Shown here in pieces: positions 40,452-51,664 of a stretch of 64,000 bases of DNA (position 1 is the stretch's first letter; each line of letters starts with the position of its first letter). The translations under genes were made by a program, and so were the position numbers. Source of the stretch: Gracilariopsis chorda. Lineage: Eukaryota; Rhodophyta; Florideophyceae; Gracilariales; Gracilariaceae. The notes under the pieces are model-generated. The model worked only from the letters and a program-made list of their open reading frames with translations. It ran no database searches and was not told where the DNA came from. The DNA is taken from positions 186,001 to 250,000 of the forward strand of contig NBIV01000044.1 of the NCBI GenBank assembly GCA_003194525.1. Reading direction: 5' to 3'.

Positions 40452-42635
40452 TTATGCATTGCCACCATCTTGTTGTATAGCTGACCCGTTGGATTGTGAA
40501 TGTAAAAAAGACGGCGACCACGCGCCAAGATTTTGAGAGAATGTAGAGAGAAGCTCTTTTGGAATCAATCCGGTACTGCTAACTCTAGAAAGATTACCAA
40601 ACGCACATGCGTTACCTTTCGTTAGAGCATCGGCAATATTAGACCATCCCGACACCCATAGCAGTGATGAAATATCACCACATTCAAATGAATCCCGCAA
40701 GCGGGATACAGTCGGGCGAAGTCGGTAATCCCTGCATTCATGCAAAGTCGTGATAGTAGAATATAATCCAAAGGAATCCACGATGAGTACTAGTAAACCA
40801 AACGACTTCAGAAGAGAGCAAAGGACTTCGTGTAATAGAAACGATCTATCAGCAGTTTCAGCAGCAGCAAGGATTTCTGCGCCAATTGCGCTGAACGATA
40901 TCCGACCTTGCTTAGAGCTATGCCAGTCTATCAGGTGATAGACGGTGTTAGACTCAAGCGTAAAGGCAATACCAGCCAAGAAGCCAGTCTGGCTATACGA
41001 CGTCTTCCCGGTGCTGGCATCGGAGTATGCGAGGAGGTTGCAATTTCCTAAGGTAGATGCTGTTAAAGGGACAGATGGGGCCAAGTACATCAACGTAGGA
41101 CGTAGCTTTTTCAGCAGTGAGAGTAACTGATTTGCCTTCACCAGGTGCTTGACTTGCATCTCAGGTACTAGTTGTTGCATGTAGCTGGCACAGAAGGCTG
41201 CTTGGGGTAACACCCCATGTCCTACGTAGTTTAGCTTCCCTGCCAGCGATTGCAAGGATTTGATCTCATCGAGGGTGCACATGTCCTCAGTCTCCTTCCT
41301 CCTCTCTCTTGAGATTGGAATTGGCTGTATGGTTTCCATAAACTCAGCCATTGAAATCTCTACGGAGCTGTCGTTGTGGAGCTTTATCCACAGTCGGCTG
41401 AAGATGAGTTCGTTCTGGGACAGCGAGCGGTTGAGTTTGAAACGCCTGGCTAGGTCAGAGGTAAACTTTTGAATTGTAGCTGGTTTGCCTCCAAGAAGGA
41501 GATCATCTACCAGTTTGGCAAGGAGTAAGACGATTTCTCCATCCTTGCGCAACACAAACAGTTGTGGCATTCCCGGGATAGTTTCGAAACCATAATCGGT
41601 AAGCCATTCCTCGATACACAATTGCCAGAGGCGTCCAGATTCTCCTAGACCGTATGCAGGCTTCAAAAGCTTCCAAACTTCGTCCACATGTGTCGTCCAA
41701 CCACGGGGAGGTCACATGTATATATCACGCTTGAGCTCGCCGGATTGTAGGTATGCACGGGAGACATCAATGCTTCCGAGATGGAAGTGGAATAGTGTTA
41801 CTAAGGATAGAAGCATACGTATGCATGTGAACTGTGCAGTCGAAGAGTCCGAACGTATCAAGTCCTTTTCGGCATCTCGGTTTCCATGGGGCACCAGTCT
41901 GCATCGTAGCCTTAGTTTACCACTTTCTCCTTGGTATTTCAGGACAAAGAAGTGGTGGGACGATATGATGTTCGCATTTCTTGGAAGGCTGCGAATAGAA
42001 ACTGGTTTATAGGCGTCTGCTTCTATATAGTTTCGTTTTTCAGCGTCAATGGCTTTTTCAATGATCCATCGCGGCGCGAACTGGAGTTTGGATTCCGACA
42101 CTGGTTGATTTCCGATAACCTTCTTAACTTCCTTCAAAATTCCTTGTTCAGACGAGTGGAGAGTATCTCCTGGAGAAGGAATGCGAAGCGGCGTAGCTCC
42201 GACATCCTTGTGGAGGAGTGTATCTCCAACGTCTAATGATGGTGCCTCAAGTGGGCGAGAATTATTTGAAAGGAAGGACGAAGAGAGTGGATGTAAGGAC
42301 CACAGATTGGGTTCATCCGGTACTTCCGGTTCAATACAGAGAGGATCTGGGATATCATTTGGATCCGGGTTGATATCTGCTATAGGGAGAGAAGGGGTTG
42401 CGTAATCATCATGGTCTTCTTCATTCTCCGATTCCTCTCTCCTTCCTTTCGGATTGTCGCCTGTACTAGGCAGAAGATCAGGAAAGGAGTCCCACCCAAG
42501 TTCCTGTTTGTCGAGTTCCTTGAGTATCGAAGACTCAAGGACAAGGCGAACGTCTTCATATGCGACGTGAAGACGAGCTCCATGCAGATCCTTATGGTAG
42601 GAAACGACAACAATATGATCTGTAGCTTTGACCAC
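40452..42635 (-). pseudogene. Copia 2 reverse transcriptase and RNase H
   Basis: One continuous frame except for a single TGA at 41712-41714, where the Copia consensus peptide IYM-R-PPRGW has the stop in place of Arg (a CGA to TGA type change). RT motifs: PRWIIEKAIDAE, GSIDVSRAYLQSGE, LLKPAYGLGESGRLW and KLVDDLLLGG (catalytic VDD). RNase H: LLAYSDASTGKTSYSQTGFLA, GAEILAAAETADRS and NIADALTKGN. Otherwise full length. Confidence 0.9.
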
Positions 42636-43990
42636 GTAACCTTTGCACCAGGAGCTATACTTTCCGAGTTTCTTGTAGAAGTAAACAGGGTCATTGGCGA
42701 TAGCAAATGCTGGGATATTGTGTTCACAGCTTTGGAGCGAAGAAGAGTGTGAAACGCTCTCCTACAGACTTGCTCATGATAAGCAGATAGAACTGCAGGT
42801 GAAACGGCTGTCTTCAGCAAACCAGCGATTGATGGAGTGTATCCGTGAACCTGTTCGAAGCTGCTAACCGATTTGCTTCCGTAGACAACGTTTTTTCGGA
42901 ACGTCGCACGGGAGAGGATCTCGAAATCAGTTCGAAATAGCTGACGTGTCTCACGAAGGTGCGGTTCGTCTGATGAGAGAGTCTTTATCAGCGCGCGAAT
43001 GGTTTCGTTATCTGATTCGACACTCCCAATTTTGTTATGTCTGCGTGCAGGGCGCGGTTCGAACTTGATGTTATAACTTGCACACATTCGGTAAATAATA
43101 CCATTGTCAAACTCTTGGTCAGCTGAAAGCTTGGATGGTGGTCCGTAAACATAAAACCATTTTACGGTTAGCATTCGCGCTCCGTCATTCATATCCCTTG
43201 ACGTCATTAAGGATGTAGCTGAGAGGCCGGTAGCAACATCTTTCATGTGTAGGATAGGCAGGTTGCCAAGCTCACGGATGAAGAGTTAGTCCACCTGGAG
43301 GTGCTCGTTGAACTCTGCGAGGATCCTATTGAAGGATATCTTTCGCGAGTGAAGAGGTCTTCCAGACTTGTGGCATGAGTGACAAGAACTATATGCCTTT
43401 TTCAACTCGTCAGACAGTAGTGGGTCAAGCACACGACCACGGCGGCAGAGGGTCTTCATGTCTCGTAGGGTCAGGTGCGATTGGACATGAAGCCTCGTCG
43501 CGAAGTGTTTTGCTCGCTTGCGTGCTTTGCTATTGTCATTTGTGGTTGATTGGAGGGCAGCTTGGTGTGAGAGGAAGGAATTAAACGACTCTGTCACGGA
43601 CGGCACAACAGCGAGGTGTGTTCGACGGTTATTTACGTCTCCAAGCGTGTAGGTAGGCAGATTAGCGTCGTGTTCACATAAGCCAAGCGAAGACGGTATC
43701 ACGAGCATGTCTTTAGATCCGAGAAGGTTGGACATTGAAACCACATCATTTCCCAATAGGAGAGGATCATTCCCATGTGTCAAATAGAACTTCAAGCTTA
43801 CAGCCTCATCATTTGTGGACGTAATGTGGAGTCTCCAAATGGCAAACACGAGCTTTGGATTTGCACACTCAGGACCAAACCCGTGGTAGAAGGTGTCACA
43901 GTCCAGATCCTCGACAGTAAAGACAATTCCCATTGCGATCGAGAGTGCAGCGGCGCTATAGATTCCACCTTCGCTGCGGGGACATCCAAT
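42380..43990 (-). pseudogene. Copia 2 protease and integrase
   Basis: Starts upstream of 43933 with DIGCPRSEGG (protease active site), then LLLGNDVVSM, the pre-integrase zinc region HLTLRDMKTLCRRG with CHSCHKSGRP, and integrase core segments VATGLSATSLM, SADQEFDNGI and HNKIGSVESDNETI. One TAA at 43286-43288 interrupts the frame within QVD-LFIRELG. The frame then differs from that of RT, with an overlap at 42380-42635. Non-functional. Confidence 0.85.
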
Positions 43991-44100
43991 GTCTATAATT
44001 GGATTTGGGTCTGTTGAGCCCTTAACAACATCGGAGGGCGCCCCAACCCAGGCCCTTAAGCATGATTGCGTTTGGATGGGCCGGCGCCTTGACGAAAATC

Positions 44101-45340
44101 CTAAGGGCGATTATGAGGTTGATTGTCTGTTGCTCTTCGAGGTTGGGAGCGGTTGATATTGGACTGGGACTTGTTCTGGTTCTGACTTTGTCGCTCGAGC
44201 CTTCTCTTTTTAGTGAGGAAATAAGGAGTGGGGCAAGCTTCGTTACCAGCCAAGTGATGCGGGTCACCACAGTCAAAACAAAACGGAGCTTCACCTTTCC
44301 TCTTGGTGCCACCATTCCTCTTTCGTGAAAAGCGAGGTTTCGGTGAAGTCGAGGTAGTGGGTTTTGCATTGCGCTCTCCCAGGCGGGAGAACACGCTTCC
44401 TTCGGCCTGCTTTGACATTGAAAGGAGGGCAGTCTGCACTTCTTGGCCAACGATGTTCTTCAGGTCAGATTTACTAATGTGGGGAGAGGATTTCCCAGGC
44501 GTGAAAGACAAGTTTTTCATCACTGTAACAGCGTCATCCAGATTAAGACGACAGCGTGGGGCTGACTTCAGAAGGCCTTCGCCATGGGGTCGATGGGTTT
44601 CGAGTTCACTTTTCTTCCCGAGGTTTTCTAAGTCCTTTGCAACTTCAGCGATCCTCTTGCGAGTGTAAAGGTGCTTTCCTTTCGTGAGTGCATGTTCATC
44701 CTTCTTCCTAAGACGGAGATGGGGCTTTGAAAACATGTTGTTCAACTCCTGAACAGATGGATCAAAGACGGCTTTGTCGACAACGAGTCTTCCCGACGAC
44801 GAAATCTGTTCTTTACCCATCCGTGCTTCAGCCATAGCAATCAGCTGCAGCTTAGCATTGGTCAACGTCTCTTCACTGAGCGAGGAGTTGTTTAGCAATG
44901 CAGTAGCCGACACTTCTCCAACTTGTGAGGAGAAGGACAAACCGCCGTGCATGAGATGATCTGATGCTAGTCCTCTGAAGCGAGAAACGAAGCTGGCCAG
45001 AGATTCGTCTTTGCGACGACGGCAATTAGTGACACGGTTAAACGATGCAATGAGTCGAGAAACGACCGCAATTGGGGGATCAACCGCCATTAACTCGAAA
45101 ATCTGACGCACAGCCTCCACTTGATTGTCCTGTTTGTAATCGATTATGCCTTTGACACTTGTGATTCATCAACAATTGAATTTTGAGCTGGAGGCAAGGC
45201 GCGATCATAAAGTTGCATTGCGAGAGTTGCAGAGATAGTTTTGTATAAACGGTCACTTCCCTTCCGAGCAGCAGCGGAGACAGTATCCACCCAACGAGAA
45301 ATATTCTTGCGTCATTCTTGGAGATCTTTCGTGGGATCAA
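44101..45340 (-). pseudogene. Copia 2 gag
   Basis: Main open part 44101-45120. Helical capsid-like region with VSRLIASFNRVTNCRRRKDE and ASFVSRFRGLASDHL, a basic linker, then a zinc knuckle CFDCGDPHHLAGNEAC with unusual C-X2-C-X4-H-X6-C spacing. The start lies near 45340 in another frame, with a frameshift between ESQVSKA and IIDYKQDNQVEAV at about 45150. Confidence 0.8.
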
Positions 45341-45379
45341 AGATTGGCGGATCAGTTGGGTTTGAGGAACTAGACGGCT

Positions 45380-45395
45380 GTCCTGGGCCCATAAC
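45380..45395 (-). other. Copia 2 primer binding site (initiator Met tRNA anticodon-arm type)
   Basis: On the minus strand the bases directly after the 5' LTR are GTTATGGGCCCAGG, the complement of GGGCCCATAAC. That is the anticodon stem-loop of eukaryotic initiator tRNA-Met ending at position 39. Drosophila copia is known to prime from a half tRNA cut at this place; use of the same primer here is inferred. Confidence 0.75.
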
Positions 45396-45641
45396 TAAGC
45401 TAGATGAGAGTGCGTCGCAAGCGGGGGTCTGGAGAGTCGTTGGGATACTGAATGCGCTCGGAGGCGCAGGCAAAATATGGCGGGCACAAGGTCCCCCCTC
45501 TGCGGTCCGTCCTTCCCGAAGGACGTGCAAGGACCGCTTGGGCAGAGTTTATTTGAGCTCCGCGAGCTCCGCGAGATCAGTAGCCGGCAAAGGTGCTGTG
45601 CGGAGCCAGCAATGCAAGGCCTTGCACACCGGCTTTGCACA
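45396..45641 (-). repeat. Copia 2 LTR, right copy (5' LTR)
   Basis: 246 bp, partner of 39710-39955; followed by target duplicate GAAAG at 45642-45646. Confidence 0.93.
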
Positions 45642-45662
45642 GAAAGATGTTATGGTTCTTCA

Positions 45663-45972
45663 TGTGGTGGCTGATATACGTGTACCAGCTGCGACTACCA
45701 TCAGTTCACACCGGACATGTGGCCTAGTCGTTTTGACTATGACAGGTTATGGGCCCAGATATTCCTGGGGTACAGGGTTCGATTCCCTCCAGTCCAGCTG
45801 CCACTGCACTTGCACACGATGCTTACTATTCCCACCATTCTTCACACTGCACCCTCGTAGTCCAGGAGCACTACCGCGGGTGAGGAGCACTGTGGTGGTT
45901 GATATACGTGTACCAGCTGCGACTATCATCAGTTCACACCGGACATGTGGCCTAGTCGTTTTGACTATGACA
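45663..45972 (+). mobile_element. TRIM-like miniature LTR element (310 bp)
   Basis: Two 82-bp direct repeats, 45663-45744 and 45891-45972, differ at two positions; each starts TGTGGTGG and ends GACTATGACA. A perfect target duplication CTTCA flanks them (45658-45662, 45973-45977). Directly after the first repeat is GGTTATGGGCCCAG, the same initiator-tRNA-Met anticodon-arm complement as in Copia 2. A purine-rich stretch GGGTGAGGAG precedes the second repeat. The 146-bp interior has no coding capacity but carries a perfect pol III B box GGTTCGATTCC (45776-45786). It must depend on enzymes of another element. Confidence 0.9.
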
Positions 45973-45977
45973 CTTCA

Positions 45978-46745
45978 GACTGTCTATGAGTCTTAATTGA
46001 ACGCAAATTTTATCGAAAGTCGTCTGGCACGCAATTTGAGTCATTGGAAACACTTTGGTTTGCATGGTTTGTGTATGTATGGAAAGGGGGATGGTTGACT
46101 GTTGAGTCGTTTTTCGTGCTGTGGCGTGCTTTTTTGAATAGCGCTTTAGGTTAGTGTTCGCGGGTTTGGCAGGCTAAGTGTTTTGGTCTGAGTTTTGGCG
46201 GGAAGGACATGGTTGAATCCTTTGTAAAGTTAGACTTGCTCATTTGATGACATTGAAACTTTGTGAGCGGATGCTGAACTCATGCAGCTTTATGTCTGCA
46301 GAGTTTGGAGAGGAACGGTGACGGGGTCTCGAACGGGTTGGCTTCTGTGCGGTTGAAAACTCGTGCTGCGAATGTTCGTTTTCTGCAAAACCTCAATTCC
46401 GCGGAGAATATGAAACGACGATTTATATTTATTGCGACGAGTTTTATGCCGACCAGTTAGGTCACTTTGCATTGTTTTGAGAAACTCCGGTCGAAATGGC
46501 TCTGCACCCTGACCGAAGGTTGTCGCAGCGGCCTATTCGATTTCTTACAGGCGGATTCCACACGTTGATCAGCGAGTATTCCGGAGGCTACGAAGGATAG
46601 AGTCGATAAATTTGGTTGCCAAGTCCTCAAATCCACTCCTGCAGCAAGGGCTGATTTGACGAAGGGTGTCTAGTGTGCAGAGCGTTGAAACACTTGAACA
46701 CACGGGACAAAGTCTTCAACGTACGAAGGGTAATTTCCCAAACCC
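45978..46745. other. Noncoding stretch between TRIM and MATH-BTB gene
   Basis: No gene recognised; likely 3' flank of the MATH-BTB gene. Confidence 0.45.
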
Positions 46746-48826
46746 TCAACCGTTTTCGCAGTTCAAGATCTCGATGGCAACGTGCACTACGTCTGTTGTG
46801 CCCTCAAGAGACGATAGTCTTTGGAAAAACCTATCGCTTTGCGTGTGCCCTCCAAGTACATCCTGAACACACCATCCACTCGCCCACCCTGATGAGCGAA
46901 ACATGAAATCTACGATTCCTTTGTGCAGCTGGCCTCCCATGCTATTCCAGACCAGGTATCTGGTCTTCACTCTTATCGGAAAAGAGTCGAATTTTCGTGC
47001 AGTTTGCAGTTTGTCTGTTGAAACCAATCCCAACTCATTTTGCTCCAGCCACAGGCTAACGGACAGTCTTGGCTGCGAGCATCCTTTGGCCTGACATTCT
47101 CCCAGCTCTGCTCTACAACTCCAGCTCAGGCCCTTGTACTGAAACAGCTTGTCAACCATATTGGACACCCTGTTTCTTTTGTAGTTAGTGCGATACTCTT
47201 GTGGACCGAGCAAGTCGTCGGAGCTTCGCTGGCAAATATGCAAAGCAGCTCGCGGAGGTCGTTGAACAACGGGTATAGAAACAATCGCCGTTGGACGACC
47301 GCATAGACGACGTCTATGTGGAGTGTTTCCGTTTAGATGCATAGAGATTGTCATTCGTGATGACCGCAAGAACTTCCGTAGCGAGGGAAAGCGAAGGACC
47401 ATTGGAGAATGAAGCGCTGTCTGAAACATGTCGGGCTGCATTATATTCCACCTTATTCTCCTAACAATATCCATAATAGACGCTGCGCCTTCATGACACG
47501 AGAGCCACTTCATGCCAACCAAGAAGGCTTCTAGCTCCGTTGCGCACAAGGAGTCCGATTCGATAAAGGAGAAGAAAAGAGCAGGAGATAGTGAACAGAG
47601 ATTTGCAAGAGTATGATCTTCCGAAGCAAGTTCTGAAAAATGCTCAGTTATGAATACTGAAGAATGTTCCTTCAATTCCACATCATCGAAGAAAAACCCG
47701 AAGTTGAGGATATCAATGCACGTGGTGCAGTTCATACTAGTCAGTATGTGGTGCCTTGAAAGCTCAGATAGCCCCACCACCTCAAACTGGTGGCTAAACC
47801 GATACAGATCAAACCCTTGGGAGTCTGTGAGCTCATTAATTCGCTCTCCATACATATGGCGAACTGCCAGCGTAATGGTGGAAGGGTCGAATAACGATAA
47901 CTCAATCTTTCCGCTAAGGTTCTCACGCATGCTACAAGAAAGCATTGCTTGAAAGACAGGAGAAGCTTGAGCAAGCACGGAGCGGCGTAGCTGAAATTCG
48001 ACATTGTCACCTTCGTCCCGTGGAACAACCAGTTTTATGTCAGAATGGTCGCACTGTGAGTTTCCGTACCGCCACCCTTTACCATTAGGAATGTGCAATT
48101 CTCTACTATGCAGAAGATGTTTTGCTTCATAGCAACAACGTGTCTCACGTTGAGTACACTGTGCTTGCCCGATATTTTTGATAGATATGTGTCTGTGGTT
48201 GGCACTCTTTTTGACATCCTTGCTATCACGAACGATTAGACCTTGGGGAAGAAGAATATCCGGTGGACAAACATGGTCTTCTTCAATCCAAGTGATAGAA
48301 GTGGGACTTGACGTTACACGTCGATGTGCATACCTTTCTTGGGCGAACAGAAGCTGGTAAGAACACTCGCAGTGGAAAAGATACTTCCAGACGACGAATA
48401 CCGTTCAATCGAATCTTGAAACGGGGCTTCCTGAATGGCGGTCGGAGATGAAGGTTGCTCCTCAATTGAAATGTACATCTTCAACGTCAATTCCTTTTGC
48501 CCATGAGGAAAGCATACTTGTGGCAATTGAATGGACTTTGAAGCTTCTCCGTTCATGAAATGAAATGTTAAGTCACATGGGTGCGGTGCAGAGAGTTGAG
48601 ATACATACAGATTCTGCACGGGTTGTAGCGCCATGTCAGGAGTCTCGACAAGTACTGAAAGGTAGGCTGAAGAATCCGGCGAATGGCGCACCAAATTAAG
48701 GCTGAGAGACGCAACATTCGGACGGCTTCTATTTGCACAGAGACGCCATGAACAACCTTTTGCAATTCGCCACGGTGATAGGCTTGGGTGCGGGAGAGGG
48801 ATACGAGCCTGGAGAATGGCATCCAT
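46746..48826 (-). CDS. MATH-BTB (POZ) domain protein, two exons
   Basis: Likely substrate adaptor of a cullin-3 ubiquitin ligase, as known for this architecture. Exon 1 from ATG at 48826 (start uncertain) to 48334 ends FCSPKK-G at the donor GTATGC. A 53-nt intron (48333-48281) or 56 nt with the next AAG keeps the phase and joins WIEEDHVCPPDILLPQGLIV in exon 2 (48280-46746). Exon 1 plus the start of exon 2 look like a diverged MATH domain (SPWRIAKGCSWRLCANRS). BTB follows: HSDIKLVVPRDEGDNVEFQL, RSVLAQASPVFQAMLSCSM; then a BACK-like helical region. The last ~150 residues (YKGLSWSCRAELGE, LSVSLWLEQNE) resemble a second MATH-like sandwich. Shares an upstream region with PAN3. Confidence 0.75.
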
Positions 48827-48850
48827 TGTCCAACGACAGATGTGTTGCAA

Positions 48851-50016
48851 GGTTTGTGTTCACCCCACCACTTCACTCTCCATCGTATTAACCCACACTA
48901 AAGTGCAGACTCCGCAGTAAGCGGACAGAAGCGCCTGATAATGAAGCTGACATATGACTGTGATCACGGCGAAGGGTTGCGAGTGCCGTGGGTGTCACGA
49001 AAGGGCGCGACCAAATAACCATCCAATTGTTCTACACAACTGTGGTTGATTCCTATTGATAGGTTTTTGATGGGCCCTATTTCGGAACGGCGTCGTTAAG
49101 TACCATCAATGTTAACGAGAACGTTCTGGTCCAAAAGTCTAAAGAGATTGTCGAAACAGTACTATTTGACGGCAACTATATCGTCGAGGGCGGCAAGGTG
49201 GACAGGAAGGCCCATAGACCATTCGGCCAGCATAGGTGATGACGTCCTATAGAAGGCCCAGCATGCGGCACTGGAGCACGAAGCAAGGACTCTGAGACTA
49301 CAGGCGAGCAAGAGGTAAGTTTTGCAATCGCAGACGTTCTGCAAACTGTCTTGGTTGCAGTTCGCGAGTCAGGTGTACGATAAACTTAGTCTCGAAGGGC
49401 CATGATATCTGTATGGTCAAACGACGCGCTGTTGAGTGGCTGAGCAGATAGCCGGGTGACTGCGAGGGCTCAATGGCAAGCAATCCTGAACTCTAGAGTT
49501 GGCATATGCACAGGACGCATATCTTCGGATGTTGCTCAAAACTCATCGTCCCCCAGCACAATCCCCCTGCGTGAACGACGGTATTGAAGGGTATCTAAGC
49601 CCTTTGCACACCCAAGCGTCAAAAAGAGTGGAAGACATATTGTCCAATGATCACAATTGCCATGCCTGAGACCCAAAATTCCTTGCACAGAGATCTGTGC
49701 CGGGATGGACGAGGAGCATCGAACATGACGGAGTGTTTGGCGTTCACGGGAGTTTTGCAACACAAAGTTTGCAAACCCCTACCTTAGGTACCGCTTTACC
49801 TTCGTATCATACAATTCTGATACAGATGAGTAGTAGGACATGGCACCAATGACCACCACAGTAGCAGATAAAAGCGTAGATAGCGACCGTCAAAAACCGG
49901 GAAAACTGTGCTCCGCAGACGTACACCGCGTATCCTAGTGGCGCCTTTTTTGTGTTGGGTTGCAGTTTTGAATACTGCATCATACAGGAGCCTCATCGCG
50001 TCTTGAGGTTGCAGGC
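48851..50016. promoter_or_regulatory. Shared upstream region of MATH-BTB and PAN3
   Basis: About 1.2 kb between divergent genes. No TATA box or gene recognised. A short peptide frame at about 48896 (MESEVVG) followed by GTGAAC could be a first exon of the MATH-BTB gene, not proven. Confidence 0.35.
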
Positions 50017-51531
50017 ATGGCGCAGCCGCCCATTCGACATGCCTTTCATCGAAAGATGAGCCCGCCTCCCGATCGCCGGGCTGGGCCGAGCTTCTCCCAA
50101 GACAGGCCGTCACCCTTAGCTGCGGAGTTTGACCCAAGTCGAAGATGGAACAGCATTCAGCCGGGTGCCGACATGTATGCCAATCCCTCTCTCCGAGAAT
50201 CAGCACGCGCAGAAATTGCCGCCCTGCTTGGCCGCGCTCACCCCGCTTTAGCCATACCAGAATACGTCGGTACCTATTATGCTATCGTGCCGCTTGAAGC
50301 TCAACCCACACCAATTTTTGGGCGCGCAGGTCCACACGGCTTATTGTACAAGGGCGTGTCCGCATCGCGAGGCTCCATCGCCGCCTTGTTGCGCATTATT
50401 GGAGCACCACCAGCTCCTAGCGCGCAAATTGTTCGAGCGGGAGAAGCGTGGAAGCGTGTTCGCCATCCAGCATTGCTATGTCTGAAAGAAGTATTTACCA
50501 CGCGACAGTTTACGGCACGCTCTACAGCAAGTATGGTTCCGACAAATGAAGTTGTGTTTGTTTATGAGTTTTCGAGTAGGGCTGAGACTCTCTTTCATGT
50601 GTTCTTGAATCCCACCACACCAGATCATCGCTATCATCCGCTTCCAGAGGCTACGCTTTGGGCGATCGCTTCTCAAATTCTTTCGGCCGTGGCTGTTGTG
50701 CACTCTAATCGACTTGCTTTGCGCGATGCACTTACAATCAATCGTGTTTTAGTTACAGGACGAAACCGTGTCCGAATCAATTGTGTTGGTCTTAGCGATG
50801 CGTTTGATCCAAGTGGAGGAGACCACTTGCCTGCTACTTCACCAAGGGCCACGACTACCAACGATCGTGTCTCCGCTTTACAAAAGGGAGATCTGTCTAG
50901 TGTGGGGCACATCCTGGCCGTTCTTGCGTTGCGGATAGACCCAAAGTTTGTTCGGAGCGGATCGTTGCTTGTACCGGAGGACGTCGCCGTGGAGGCCATG
51001 CGGCGTCTTACCCCGTACAGCGAAGATTTGACAGTGCTTGTAATGTCACTTTTGAGTGCTGCTGTGCCCACCTCGCAAGTAACTACAAACCAAATCCTCG
51101 GCATGATCGGACCTCGTCTTGCCTTAGAGCTCGGAAATGTCTGGACTCACACTGATTCGCTGGAGAATATGCTTTTCGTGGAGTTTGATTCCAGCAGAAT
51201 GTTCAGATTAATGGGACTTCTTGGCTTTGTGAATGAGAGAAGCGATGCTGGTGTTGAACATCAATGGTCCGAGACCGGTGATCGCTATTTACTAAAGTTG
51301 TTTCGCGACTACGTATTCCATCGTGTTGATGAGAACGGAAAACCTATTCTGGATATGGCACATGTTGTGGAATGTCTTTCCAGGCTTGATATTGGCTCTC
51401 CGGAACAAGTTTTGCTGAGCTCTCGAGACGGTAGCTCTCTGATAGTTGCAACCTATGAAGACTTGCGGCGATGTTTGCTGCAATCAATGGATGAACTTCG
51501 CAGTGCAGGTCATGGATTACCAAACCGATAA
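50017..51531 (+). CDS. PAN3: PAN3, pseudokinase subunit of the PAN2-PAN3 deadenylase
   Basis: Partner of the PAN2 nuclease that trims mRNA poly(A) tails in the cytoplasm; the subunit binds poly(A)-binding protein and dimerises. 504 residues from ATG at 50017. N-terminal ~80 residues are Pro/Arg-rich. Pseudokinase region ~90-370 with VVFVYEFSSRAETLFHVFL, ATLWAIASQILSAVAVVH and NRVRINCVGLSDAFD in place of kinase motifs. The C-terminal knob domain ~385-500 is the best-conserved part: MFRLMGLLGFVNERSD, WSETGDRYLLKLFRDYVFH, LSRLDIGSPEQVLLSSRDG. No N-terminal CCCH zinc finger is visible. Intronless as read. Converges on the CysQ gene. Confidence 0.93.
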   Translation: MAQPPIRHAFHRKMSPPPDRRAGPSFSQDRPSPLAAEFDPSRRWNSIQPGADMYANPSLRESARAEIAALLGRAHPALAIPEYVGTYYAIVPLEAQPTPIFGRAGPHGLLYKGVSASRGSIAALLRIIGAPPAPSAQIVRAGEAWKRVRHPALLCLKEVFTTRQFTARSTASMVPTNEVVFVYEFSSRAETLFHVFLNPTTPDHRYHPLPEATLWAIASQILSAVAVVHSNRLALRDALTINRVLVTGRNRVRINCVGLSDAFDPSGGDHLPATSPRATTTNDRVSALQKGDLSSVGHILAVLALRIDPKFVRSGSLLVPEDVAVEAMRRLTPYSEDLTVLVMSLLSAAVPTSQVTTNQILGMIGPRLALELGNVWTHTDSLENMLFVEFDSSRMFRLMGLLGFVNERSDAGVEHQWSETGDRYLLKLFRDYVFHRVDENGKPILDMAHVVECLSRLDIGSPEQVLLSSRDGSSLIVATYEDLRRCLLQSMDELRSAGHGLPNR

Positions 51532-51664
51532 AGACTCGCTTTCTGATATGACCTACTCCCAACACCGATCCCAGATCATTCAGCTAGTGCAACTTGTTCA
51601 TAGACGGAACTTTAGTAGGTGGCGAGTCCTTGATCTGTATTGCTGCGCAGCTCAAGCCTTTTGA

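Larger units (their letters stand above)
39710..45641 (-). mobile_element. Copia-type LTR retrotransposon 2, nearly complete, mutated
   Basis: 246-bp LTRs at 39710-39955 and 45396-45641 flanked by a perfect 5-bp target duplication GAAAG (39705-39709, 45642-45646). On the minus strand each LTR starts TGTGCAAAGCC and ends CATCTAGCTTA, so the ends are TG...TA instead of TG...CA. The internal order on the minus strand is gag, protease, integrase, RT, RNase H. It differs from an open pol by a few stops and frameshifts, so it is younger than Copia 1 but inactive. Confidence 0.95.

Noticed and set aside
45241..45996. 251-residue plus frame across the Copia 2 LTR and the TRIM
   Set aside because: Runs through two mobile-element repeats; chance frame.
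49796..50206. 136-residue minus frame overlapping the PAN3 start
   Set aside because: No domain and antisense to conserved coding sequence.
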